Shown piece after piece: positions 32,284 through 43,000 of a stretch of 64,000 nt of DNA. Source of the DNA: Adineta vaga (lineage: Eukaryota; Rotifera); the NCBI GenBank assembly GCA_021613535.1, contig CP075492.1, forward strand, positions 15,872,001-15,936,000. Direction: 5' to 3'. The position numbers and the translations under genes were made by a program. Below the pieces are notes generated by a model. The model had not been told where the DNA came from. It worked only from the letters and a program-made list of their open reading frames with translations, and did no database searches. Every line of letters starts with the position of its first letter. The first letter of the stretch is position 1.

Positions 32284-33678
32284 GATTTCGAAATTGTATC
32301 AAGTACAAGTACTTGTTTGACTTTATCGGAGAATAGATACAAGGTAAATGACTGAAATTATATAGAGGGTTCTCTTATTATAATAGAACAAAAGTTGGTA
32401 GTAAAATTTTAATGAATATTTTTTTCTATTAAAACAAATGAAAGCTTAGTCTTTGCTAAGAAATTGTATTTGAAATAAAATATTAATTCACAGACGAAGT
32501 ACACAATTTACGTCATAGATTTTCCATGTCGTCACGTTTTTATCCTTACCGGCGGTATACCGCAACTTACTATAATAATTTAAAACAGTTTTCCCGACTG
32601 TTAGTGTTCATTTTCAGTTCTGACTACAGCCGAGTTGGAATGTGGTATACAGATGGAATTATTCTTTCATTGTCATTGATGTTTTGTCATTATCATTTTG
32701 AAACTATCGATTCGAAAATTGTGACTATATAACTTTTCAATCGAACAAAATTTTAAATAATTATTTTGATAATTACTAAAATATGCTACTTTTATGTCGT
32801 TAGAATAGTGTCTACTGACATTTTTTAATAATTTATAAAACACAAAAATTAAATATCTGCTTACGATTTAAAAAATTCTTTGTGAAATTTGAAAGAAGTA
32901 TTTTCTTTAAATCATCTATTACAATACAAGGTTAACTCGCTAGTTACTAAATTAAGATTTTTATTTTTACGTTTACACGCTATTTCAATTTATTGTTCTT
33001 TTTGCCGACTTCTCTTTGTCCCCACAAAGCATTTTGATATATATATCTTATATTTAAATATTCAATTCAGAGGAGAGAAAATATTTCATATACTATTCAT
33101 TTTAGTTTTTGTAATTCAAAAGGAAATTGAATATTCAACGAGTGTACCTAGGCACGTACAATAGAAACTTTTTTATGGTCTAATTGCAGAAAACAACAAA
33201 GCAATATTAATAATATTGATAATGCTTCTTCTATTCTTTTCTTAAACAAAAGAACGGGGAAAAAATACAAGTTTTAGTATTGCGATCGATTGAATTTTCT
33301 GTCGCATTGACTATAACATCGATTGATGAAAATCCAACATTGAAAGAGGATGTTATTTTACACGAAGACGATCTTCTACCATAGAAGCGAAATAATTATT
33401 TAGTTTACATATCGATGTAGCGTACACGATAATGATCAAATGACGCGTACCGGCCGTCATATATCGTTGTTTTTACTCGAACAGAGTCATATGAATTCTA
33501 AACAAGTTCTTTATTATATGGCTGAAAATCATCAGTCTATTCAAATAGAATTACTAAATACGGGTCCATTAGTGATCTGTGTGTTGAATCTGTTCCACTG
33601 ATTTCTCGTTCGAATTCTGTTGATAAACCTCGTTCTCATTGGCTATTGAAAGAAGCAAATTTCGATTTATGTCAATAC
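32284..33678. other. 1.4-kb spacer
   Basis: AT-rich. Small plus-strand frames at 32526-32732 and 32889-33164 show no recognisable domain. No RNA gene or repeat recognised. Confidence 0.45.
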
Positions 33679-33976
33679 AGCGATTGAACGTATGATGAAA
33701 TTTCGTAGTCATCGTCTCCATCAATCGCAAAATAAAGTAGCTGAGACAATTTTCGATGTGATGTACAATGATTTGATAAAAGATCCTCTTAAAGCTGTAC
33801 ATCACATCTATGATCATTTTAATCTTCAATGATCTTATGAATCTGAAGAAGGTATGAAGAATTGACTTGATGAAAACCCTCAAGGTAAACAAGGTCGTAA
33901 TACATACAGTCTTCAAGCATTTAATCTTAATGCTTATGACCTTAATTTATTTCTTCGTTCATCATCAACGGATTAA
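33679..33976 (+). pseudogene. sulfotransferase remnant, C-terminal part
   Basis: A plus-strand frame reads MMKFRSHRLHQSQ, then FDVMYNDLIKDPLKAVHHIY and, after stops, NPQGKQGRNTYSLQAF. This order (Y-x-DL-x-DP, IYDHF, NPQGKHGRHxYSL) is typical of the C-terminal half of bacterial-style PAPS-dependent sulfotransferases found in bdelloids. Two in-frame TGA codons and the lack of the N-terminal P-loop show that it is dead. It might be a truncated relic of a horizontally acquired family. Confidence 0.65.
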
Positions 33977-34627
33977 ATTCATCATACTGAATCGTTGTTT
34001 AATTTGAGATGGTGGATGCGTTTGAAGTGACAGCTAAAGGCAGGATATTCTTGTTTTGACTGTCATTACTCGGAAGGAGTTATTTATAATTTAATTAAGT
34101 TTCAAAATCTCTCCAAAAATAAATAAAAAACATATTCTATGATAAAAATCACGGATGTAAACCGTTCGATGCAAATATCAATACATAAAACTATACTAAA
34201 ACAGAACTAAGTGAGAGATTCAGCTATATCGTGTATGTTTTTTCTTTTCTACTTTCTCATTATCACTAAACTTTTTCCTTTTATATCATACAAAGTCTTT
34301 ATATGATTTAATGCGTTCGTGTGTTAGATAAATTGCAAAGTCAATTCATTTGAAATTAAAATAGAATCAATGGATATGATCTAGCTCAAGTATCTTAAAT
34401 GTTAGTGTATTTCGCCGTCGAGTTCGTCGATCGTCTCCTTGCACATATTATTTTCTTTGCTCCAACTGGTAGTATACTTATATATTGGTCACATTTATAC
34501 CATACCAAGGAATACTCCTTTTTACAACACAATTCGAACTCTAGGAATCGTTTGGCAGCAAGGTATTTATTTCATTTTGTTTTTCCTTTTTATTCTTATA
34601 GGAAAAATCTATCGCGATGAATTGAAG

Positions 34628-34903
34628 ATCAACTTCTGATCCAGGTTGAATATCAACATAATTCTTCGAGAAAAAACAGAGAATAAATGTTGCATAAGAG
34701 ATGCAACTTACCGTTACGTTAGCAGCGACAGCTTTCTCATTAAATCGACATTTTACAAAATCTATTGAACAATCAACTGATGAGTTTTTTTAGCAAATTG
34801 TCCTTCAAGTGTACCCGAGGTCGAAAATGTCCAACATGCACCATATTGTTTTTGATCTTTCACAGGTGTGACATATTCTTTCATACGCCAATCCAAATCA
34901 TCA
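34628..34903 (-). pseudogene. cathepsin-L-like cysteine protease remnant
   Basis: Minus-strand blocks: WRMKEYVTPVKDQKQYGACW with the catalytic Cys (about 34903-34800), then CRFNEKAVAANVTVSC (about 34735), then VDIQPGSEVDLQ (about 34665-34630). Papain-family enzymes carry these in the same order but with about 60 residues more between them; the intervening region is deleted or stop-bearing. The His/Asn half of the active site is not found. The fragment lies antisense and immediately upstream of the glutamate-receptor ORF. Confidence 0.6.
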
Positions 34904-34925
34904 GATCAATGAAGAGCTTATCTAC

Positions 34926-36095
34926 ATGAATATTATTGCTGATAGTAACGGACAGAATAGAACGGAGTATATTGGCTTTATGCCGGATCTCATTGCATCG
35001 CTACCAGAGAAGACGGGTTTCATACCTGATATTTATTTAGCACCGCCGAATCAAACCTATAATCAATTAATTCTAAGTGTTTCTCAAGGTCTCTATGATC
35101 TCATGATAGCGGATACCACTACCACAGCCACACGTCGTTCCTCCGTCGATTTTTCTAATTCAATCTTCGACAATTCTCTACGATTGGTCATCTGCAAATC
35201 ATTCAATCCGAGTATTGATCTCTTATCTTTTTTACAGCCTTTCTCGAGAAATCTATGGTTGCTGGTCTTGGCTGCTTGTTTCTATGCAGGTGCTCTAATT
35301 TTTCTAGCTGAAAGAGGAAACAATGAAGCTTTGCGAGATCGTCCATTCGTTTCTCAACTGCTAATGAGCATTTGGTATGCCTTTGACAATATGTTTGGCT
35401 ACGGTGTCGATTTCGATGTTCATACAGCGGCTGGTCGTTTAGTGACTGCTGGTCTGTACATACTGAGCATGATACTTGTTGCATCATATACTGCCAATTT
35501 AGCATCGGATCTAACGATTTCTAAAACGCAAAATATTATATCCGGTCTTGACGATTTAAAAAATGGCAATATTCCACCTAGGCGGGTTGGAATTGCTGCT
35601 GGAACAGCTGGTGAAGATTTTTATTTACGAGAAGTCTCAGGAGATGTCCGAAATTATGTGTCCTTGAGAGATGAGCAAGCAATGTTTGATTATCTATTAT
35701 CTGGGACTATCGATGTAGCATTGTTTGATGGTGGCGTCGCAGAATATATGACCAACACTATCCATTGTAGTTTGACCCTCGTGGATGAAGAATATGACAA
35801 GGGTGCTTTTGGCATTGTCATGAAGAAAAATTGGATCTATACCCAAGACTTAGATGTCGCTATTTTATCTTTGAGAGAGTCTGAAATATTGGATGATTTG
35901 AGACAAAAATGGTTTCAAAAAAACAATTGTCCTAGTGAATCGCTAACTAGCACAGCAATCAGTGTAGAATCAACCAGTGGATTATTCGTCGTTTTTGCAG
36001 TAATTACATTTCTATCGTTTGCCTTAATGTTGTGGAAGAAACGAAAAGTAATACGACAACAATGCTTTTTGTACTTTTTCAAGTGTACAAACTAA
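34926..36095 (+). CDS. ionotropic glutamate receptor, ligand-binding and pore core (5' incomplete)
   Basis: 389 residues from the first ATG; the frame is open a little upstream after a CAG acceptor-like site (34902-34904), so upstream exons may exist. There is no amino-terminal domain and S1 starts part-way (GFMPDLIASLPEKTGF). The ligand-binding arginine lies in TTTATRRSSVDFS (R70/R71). M1 is about 109-128; the pore loop is about 145-162 with FGYGVD (GYG at 158-160); M3 carries SYTANLAS (188-195), the iGluR gating signature. S2 follows, and M4 is about residues 350-372. The GYG recalls K+-channel selectivity filters and the K+-selective receptors GluR0 and Adineta AvGluR1. It is probably a plasma-membrane cation channel gated by an amino acid. 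A cut N-terminus could make this copy non-functional. Confidence 0.8.
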   Translation: MNIIADSNGQNRTEYIGFMPDLIASLPEKTGFIPDIYLAPPNQTYNQLILSVSQGLYDLMIADTTTTATRRSSVDFSNSIFDNSLRLVICKSFNPSIDLLSFLQPFSRNLWLLVLAACFYAGALIFLAERGNNEALRDRPFVSQLLMSIWYAFDNMFGYGVDFDVHTAAGRLVTAGLYILSMILVASYTANLASDLTISKTQNIISGLDDLKNGNIPPRRVGIAAGTAGEDFYLREVSGDVRNYVSLRDEQAMFDYLLSGTIDVALFDGGVAEYMTNTIHCSLTLVDEEYDKGAFGIVMKKNWIYTQDLDVAILSLRESEILDDLRQKWFQKNNCPSESLTSTAISVESTSGLFVVFAVITFLSFALMLWKKRKVIRQQCFLYFFKCTN

Positions 36096-36345
36096 GTCAT
36101 TCTGTGTATCTGTGTGGTCTTTTATTTTATATGATTGCTATTAATATATCATCAACTTCTAATATTTAAACTTGAATAAAATTTGAAAAAATATCGATTA
36201 TACTTAATCATGCAAACACCCACACCCTCAATACATCTATATAGCTCTCATTAATACACTTTGTTCTTGCCGCGAAATGTATTTATTTCTATATAATAAA
36301 TTGTAGGATTTATAAAATCGTGAAATTGAAATAAGTTTCTCAAGG
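36096..36345. other. spacer with telomere-like motif
   Basis: Contains ACACCCACACCCTCA at 36216-36230. No gene seen. Confidence 0.5.
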
Positions 36346-37080
36346 CTATGCATTGCGATGGACAATCTTGTGCATTTCTTTCATAAATTCTTTACGATAA
36401 TACCTGCTCGATAATGTATAAATATAAAATGAAATAACTTTGTCAACAAGACTAACCAAGATCGATAAGACAAAAACAAGAGTATCTACAGCTCGATTTA
36501 CATCACTTCTGATAACCGATAGAGTGAGATTCTGATAAATCTTTGTAGCAAGAAGAGGTATTGAACACAATAAGTATATCATGACTTGTATGATCAACAT
36601 AGGTAAGATGTGTTTATCACTATTTCTTTGCATATCCATACAATTTGATGCTAATGGTTGAACTTGTCGTTTGCGTCTAAGATGAATGAATGTAACAATA
36701 CCAAAGAACAACATAAATACTGGTGGTCCAATAGTTTGAAAGAGAAACATCCAGATCAGGTCTGTCGCGCTACAAAAATTACTTTGAGCATTGCATCTTG
36801 AAATTGCAGCAAATAATAAATGTAATAATCGATGATATTGCAGTAGTCATACGTATATTGCTATAACGTCGCATCAATGCATTAGGTGATAATGAAAAGA
36901 ATCGATCACTACAACAACCAACCATAAACCACGTCGAAAGACCAAACGATACATAATAAGTAAAGATTTGAAATTTGCAAAGAGGTGCGTTGATATTGGC
37001 CGGATTCATTTGAAAACCACTGAGCAGACGAAATGGAACAAATCCAAAAATAATTAATGTGTTAAGAAGAGAAACAGAAG
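36346..37080 (-). pseudogene. 7TM receptor, truncated and frameshifted
   Basis: Minus-strand frame from about 37080 encodes part of TM2, a cysteine (NAPLCKFQIF), TM3 ending in GCCSDRFFS and TM4. The frame then stops (36779). A second block from about 36773 in another frame (NFCSATDLIWMFLFQTIGPP) covers TM5-TM7 and ends at 36346. TM1 and the start are missing, with the left edge against telomere-like sequence (37084-37133), and part of loop 2 is lost. It is a relic of the same receptor type as the other 7TM genes here. Confidence 0.72.
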
Positions 37081-37083
37081 AAG

Positions 37084-37133
37084 GATGTGGGTGTAGATGA
37101 TTAGCTAGTCTTCATCCCATGCCCTCACCCTCA
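37084..37133. repeat. telomere-like inverted repeat
   Basis: Left arm GATGTGGGTGTAGATGA and right arm TCATCCCATGCCCTCACCC are imperfect reverse complements about 15 bp apart. It sits exactly where the truncated GPCR homology ends. Confidence 0.6.
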
Positions 37134-37592
37134 ACAAAGTTTTGGTCACTCTGTCGTCTCATTTTTGACGATTTACAGAAGAATATATCCGACGGAAAAC
37201 ATCTCACCTACCTTCGTGCAAATCGTTTGACATCAACAGATGAACAAATAGACGAGCAAACCAAACGAAATGATGATCGCATCAATGATCTTAACTTTTC
37301 CAACATTGGTCCTTATGTTTTTCAACAAGAATTTGAAGATTTAAAGCTAAAACATTATTATTGTGTTGGTTCAAATCCTTGTCCATCCGTGGCTACTAAT
37401 GTTCTACTGGTTTGCTCCATTGAAAGTCTAGATTACACTTTACTGCATGAAGCCGGTGAGAAGAATCGAAATATTGCAAAGAACTGGTTCAATAGAATGG
37501 CTATATTAACGGATACGGCATGGCAATACGATGAAAAATGGACATTCAATCATTTTTTGAAAGACAATATAATAACGCAAATTGCTGACTAA
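37119..37592 (+). CDS. unrecognised ORF, probably 5'-truncated gene
   Basis: 157 residues. The first codons lie in the telomere-like repeat, so the true start is probably lost. The body is protein-like: NDLNFSNIGPYVFQQEFEDL, then HYYCVGSNPCPSVATNVLLV and RNIAKNWFNRMAILTDTAWQ. I believe similar uncharacterised proteins occur in rotifers but can give no function. No signal peptide, TM or known motif is visible. Confidence 0.4.
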   Translation: MPSPSTKFWSLCRLIFDDLQKNISDGKHLTYLRANRLTSTDEQIDEQTKRNDDRINDLNFSNIGPYVFQQEFEDLKLKHYYCVGSNPCPSVATNVLLVCSIESLDYTLLHEAGEKNRNIAKNWFNRMAILTDTAWQYDEKWTFNHFLKDNIITQIAD

Positions 37593-37736
37593 GAAAACAA
37601 AATGTTTGAAAATCATTTCGATCATATTCTTCTATTTGCCATTTGCGTACTATTTCTTGTGTGGAATAATCATTTAAAATAAAAGATTTTTTATAAATTT
37701 CCATCAAAAAACATTACAAAAAAATTATCTTGAGAT

Positions 37737-37776
37737 TGAGGGTGTGGATGAGAAAATAACACTCACCCTCACCCTG
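37737..37776. repeat. telomere-like inverted repeat
   Basis: Arms TGAGGGTGTGGATGAG and CTCACCCTCACCCTG around a 9-nt AT-rich loop. Confidence 0.65.
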
Positions 37777-40164
37777 CCGGACGGCAAAAATTTTGAAATG
37801 CTCCCTAATTTTCTGATAATGGCAAAAATTAATCTGAAATGACCTATGGAAGTCGAACATGATATTCTAGAAAACCGAAAGATGTTTCAAAACCTTGGAA
37901 ATCAAAAATGTATTCTTGTGAACGATACAGATGATTGGAAACCAAAAAGTGTTTTTCAAAAGGATTTCTCAGCTAGTTTAGGTTCTCAACAATACGGAAT
38001 TCTTTTATCGCGTATCCTTTTATTTCAAACTCAAATCCACGTACACCAACAAATATATCTTTGAGCACTCGTCACTACACCTACGAGCGTATCTATACCT
38101 TTGCACATGCGTATCAACTAAGATCCTATTCATAAGTCTTCCTTCTGATTTTAAGATAAACAGTAGCATTCGACGCATCTTTCGTCGTAGTAGCGTCAGT
38201 ATGAAAATCGAAAAGGTGCGTGAGCAAATAAAATGTTCTGTGTTTTTTTTGTTGATTATTCTTACTTTGGTTGAAGATAAACTGGAAAGAGTTGTTTGGT
38301 TTCTAAGTAATATTTCTTTCGTTCTTCGTGTAAGAGTTGTTTTATTGCAAGCGTGTTTATATGTAACTATGAATTCGCAAGGACATTTTACTGTTTGTAT
38401 ATTTTTAATGCTGGGTACTGCTTAGTTTTGTTCATGCAATTCCATTGTAGATAGTGAAAGAAGTACCATAATTAATCACGTGGGATGAAATTATGTTTTG
38501 TTATCACTCTTTCTCGTCAGCATTTTTCTGTAAGAGATTGAATCATACAAATCGAGTACAAAGATTGTAGACATCATTTCACAATCTATCTATGTATGAA
38601 TACATTTTATCCTTTGCTTCGAGTTCAAGATCTTTCAAGCAGTAAAAAAGAAACAGTTGCAGCGCAATATGGAGTTAGCTTTTTTCTACATCAACTATCT
38701 GAGTGTTTATTTTTAACTACTCCGTCTTTTTTCTCTTTCTCTCACATGTTCTGCGAAAGAATGCAAAACAAGACGAAAGAGAGAAGGTAACATTTTTTTC
38801 TATAAAATTCTCTCACTGTGCAAATACTCCTTCACTCCAACAAAAAAAAGTTGTTATTCGTTCTGTTTGCTTCTCTAAAATACAAACGACTCGGTAGACG
38901 GCATTCGACAAAGTTGAAACGAATTTTTCCGGACAAAAGCGACTGCCATCATACTAGACACTGCGCAGTTTTTTCAACTACATTTCAAGTAAGTCAGCTT
39001 TTTTCAAAATTTATTGCCTTCTTGTTAATCCTTAGAATCCAAATGCCCCTCCCAAGAGACATTGCACTAGTCCCTAAGAAAAAGAAGCAAGAAAATCTTG
39101 CATACAGAAGCTACTATTTTTCGAGGCAACGGCAGTCAGGTCGATGACAGAATGAAAAAAACCACACTTAAACCGTTGTCGAACACCAAGACATTTATTT
39201 TTAAATGTATACTTTTTCAAGCAGAATACTCCACTCGGAAATTTCTCTCTGATAATATATACAAGACGCAGTTTGGGTTAAATTACTAAGAATGTTGTAA
39301 AACTATAATTTAAGGTTACCCCATAAATTTTCTAGCGATATGCTAATATGTTATCATACTATAAAAAATGCATTTCTATAGAGACAATAGCGAAAGTATT
39401 CGATGTTTGTCGAAATTTTTTTATATTGCATACCTAACATTGGAAAACACTGAGCTGATGCTCTCATATTAGCTATCGATCTTGCATGTCGTTAAAGGCG
39501 ATCGGACCTGGATTTCACTCGCTCCTTAGCTAATTTATCTTTTGGTAATGTGGCATTACCACTATGACAGATATTTTAAGTGAGTATTTTGAATCGAGAT
39601 ATACGCAGGTTCAGTCTTTTTAATCTCAGTCAAAGAAAGATATACGTCTTAGTCACATCTCAATCTTTCCCTTATCTTGTCGTGAATCTATTTTGATCTT
39701 AGCTCTATCTCGAGTCTACTATAGCCTGGGTCCTAATTCGATCACAGTTCTATCCGGATCCAGATGCTGTTCTGAATCCATCTCACCTCTGGAAGAAACG
39801 AGAAATTGGGACCATTACGAGTTCTCAATCCACTTTGACTATTTCTATATAATGACTTTTCAAGTTTTTTAGAAAAATAACTTATCATACATGAGTTATG
39901 AGAGTATCATATTCGACTGAAACCTTAGAAGAACGTATAAACTATTATTCGTAACTAAAACTTCTTGGTTAGCGTTCTGGGACTACATTGCGGGTCTCTT
40001 TTCCAATCATTTCTATAGCAGTTTAGAGGGGTAAAACCTCTTTGTTGAAAACTTGAACAAAGGAATATTACTGGCAATTAAACTATGCTAGAATTCGATC
40101 AACAAGTAGACCGTTCAAGTTTGGATGTACTTGCATACATTCTAAAAGAAATAGATTCCATAAC

Positions 40165-40375
40165 TATCTAAAAGCACCCAAAAGCGTTCAAAGCCTAAAA
40201 AAGCGACTCTTAAAATGTACGAAAGGTTCTTTGTTGTACAGAATTTAGAAAAAGGTTTCGCAGAAGACCTTTCTTCTCCGTGGTGCACGGAGAGATCCTT
40301 TTAAGGTTTCGTACATTTTAAGAATCGTTTTCTAAGCGTTTGAACGATGCTGGACTTTTTTGGGAGTTCGGTGAG
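40165..40375. repeat. long imperfect hairpin (foldback/MITE-like)
   Basis: Left-arm segments CCAAAAGCGTTCAAAGC and CTCTTAAAATGTACGAAAGG recur as reverse complements on the right (TTTCGTACATTTTAAGAATC, then GCGTTTGAACG and TTTTTGGG). The centre has a CTCCGTGGTGCACGGAG palindrome. No flanking duplication was identified. Confidence 0.65.
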
Positions 40376-41401
40376 AATCCTTTTCTTGAGAGTGTAGTCT
40401 AGGATCTCTTGTGTGCAATGATAAAAGTCCCGGTTTTTTTGTATCTCCGTTCGCTCTCAGTTCATTAACAAAAGAACTACATGATCGGACTTTTCGGATA
40501 CGAAGTGTTTTGAAAGACTTCCATAGTAAGGCGGATAGAATATATTCTAAAATGTAAGTGAACTCTTCAGAATTTGTGAAAAAATCAGCGAAAACTACAG
40601 TATATTCAATCTGGGTCGTATTCCGGCCAAGCTACTCTTTAATATGCTCTCTCGCGCCGAATCATTCCCGGTTTTCTCTAGTCCCAACGAATTGCCTTAC
40701 AAATTTTCATGACCCTAACCCTTTCAAGAATCAAATGCATAAAGAACAGAGAGACAGATAAAAACAAACATTCTTTTTTCTCTATATGGATTAGATAATT
40801 TTCTGTTTTTAGCATCCTGGGTGGAATTTCACCCAGGTGGTTCTGTAATAGCTAACGTCGCGAAACTTTCCACTGTGCGTTCGTAGGTTCAATAAAGCAT
40901 GCCTGAGTGAGGTTTCACCCAGGTGTTTATGCGATAGATGAAACTTTAACCCGAAGTCTAGAACTTTTCGGTACCTGCAATCTATGCAATCAGCCACAAT
41001 TTGATGAGTTATGTTCACGACCACCCATTCTGAATGAGTGTTAAAGAAAATAGAGCGTCAACACAAGCACTCAAAATCTCTCTTATAGTCCTACAAACAC
41101 CATAACTTGCCTCTCACGACCACTCACTGAATTACAAAATCTATATTTTTCTAAGCACAAATTGTGGGTTCGCATAGAGCTGTGGGGATCTGAGTGAGGA
41201 TGTGGGTGTAATTGTACACCATGTGGGTGAAGGGCGAGTTAAGAAGAATGTGAGAGTTAGTGAGATTTTGGAAGTCAGGGACGCGAATGTGGACAACTTT
41301 CGCGCATTTGCAAGGCAAACTGAGACCCACATGCACACCCACCCACCCCACCCTCAAGATATGCGCGATAGGGTATGTTATAATATAAATGAAAAAATTT
41401 A

Positions 41402-41530
41402 AGGACAACTCTCTCTGCGTCTCTTGTCGTGTTCTAACATATGAAGTTTTCAGTCTGGAAGATTTTTTACCACCATCGGGTACCTCCGCTAGTCTATGTA
41501 TATAAAGAAGAATGTCTGTCTGTTCGCCAT
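41402..41530. repeat. dispersed repeat, copy 1
   Basis: Shares with 42882-43000 the ordered motifs CATCTCTTGTCGT-like, AAGTTTTCAGTC, ACCACCGTCGGGTAC-like and a tatatata/GAA tail, at perhaps 70-75 percent identity by eye. Type unknown. Confidence 0.5.
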
Positions 41531-42881
41531 ACATTCAGTCCCCGTAATAGCTAGGATTACCAAAGTTTCCACAATGCTTCCTAAGGTCTCAAGGAAGGTT
41601 GACCGAGGGTTGAAACCACCGGCCGGGATTTGGAAGAGGGAATTTGGCGAAATTTCACCCAGATCGGGTGTTGTTTTATTTTTCGGTTTATGTAGTTGCT
41701 AGCGGTAGCAAACTTCCCAGGACAATCCTCTGGGCTTGTTTCTTTTACTTGAGAAGTTTTTTAGATCCGATTGCATTTACATTCTAGTGATTCTATAACT
41801 CGTCATACTGGGCTATCCTTTCTGTAATCATCATATAGTCTGTTAGCTCGTATCCGAGCTTATGTTCGTGTTTATTCGAATCTCTATATCTCGTCTATAC
41901 ATTCGTTACTTAATCCTAGGTCTTGTATATTCACTATATGTATTCCATATCGTTGTTTTCATGCTTTCTGTTTAAGAACTCTATGATCATTATTTCTTTG
42001 TCTTTCATTTGTTTCAGTCATTGTCAGCGTATTCTTTGCTTCAACATTTATTTTTGTGCATGATCATAAATATTAAAAGAAATTCTTGATCCTTTCGCAA
42101 TAAGTGACGCACTCTTTTCATTCAAAAAACATTCATGCCAGTTTTAAGTCAACTCCCCTCAAAATATACATACGTAGTACGCTCTTTAATAAGCAACATA
42201 TCTTTTGAAAGGTATTCGTCAATAATGTCCTTTATTTACCATAAAGCAAAAGATTAATCGATAAGTAATATAAATCATGTATTTGCTTATAGTAACGAGT
42301 CAATTTGTGATTTCGTTTTCATTCGCAGAAAAAAAGAAAGTTGATATATCAACACTTCAACTGTAATTTTTTCTTGCAAATCAAAACGACAATGTAACTC
42401 TTTAGTTCTTCGTTCAACAGTTTTGAGTGTATAGGTGAGGTCACCAAAATGCCCCTGACATTTCTGTATGTAGGGAGAAAGTCGAGAGAGGATGGGAGAC
42501 ACAAGGTATTTGAAATTTAACCCATTTTCGATTAACTCATTTGATCGATCTCTAGCGTATCTATCTATATTTACGTCTTTGCACTGGTCTGATTCTGTTA
42601 TATGGAAGCGAGAGTGATTGGTGAGTAAATTACTCAACGAGCCACAATATTCATTGAACTATCGTGCTTTATCGTGGACGTGTTTGTATTCACGAGAGAC
42701 GAAACTTTTACTCTAAACCTAAAGCTTTGTAGATTCCAACCGAAATAGAGACAGAGTTGAAGCAAGATCTATAATAGAAAGGATGGATTTTGCAACGAAA
42801 ACGTTACATAGTGCAAATTGTTCTATCTCAAATATGCAAGGCGGGATATGTTTTGTTGATAGACGCAAAACTTTAAGCATA

Positions 42882-43000
42882 ACCCTCTCTACATCTCTTG
42901 TCGTTTTCTGAAGTATAAAGTTTTCAGTCGAAGTGATGCTGGACCACCGTCGGGTACGGCCGCCAGTATACATATATACATAAGTAAACTCTCTATTCGG
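42882..43000. repeat. dispersed repeat, copy 2
   Basis: Direct-orientation relative of 41402-41530 with the same order of motifs. Confidence 0.5.
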
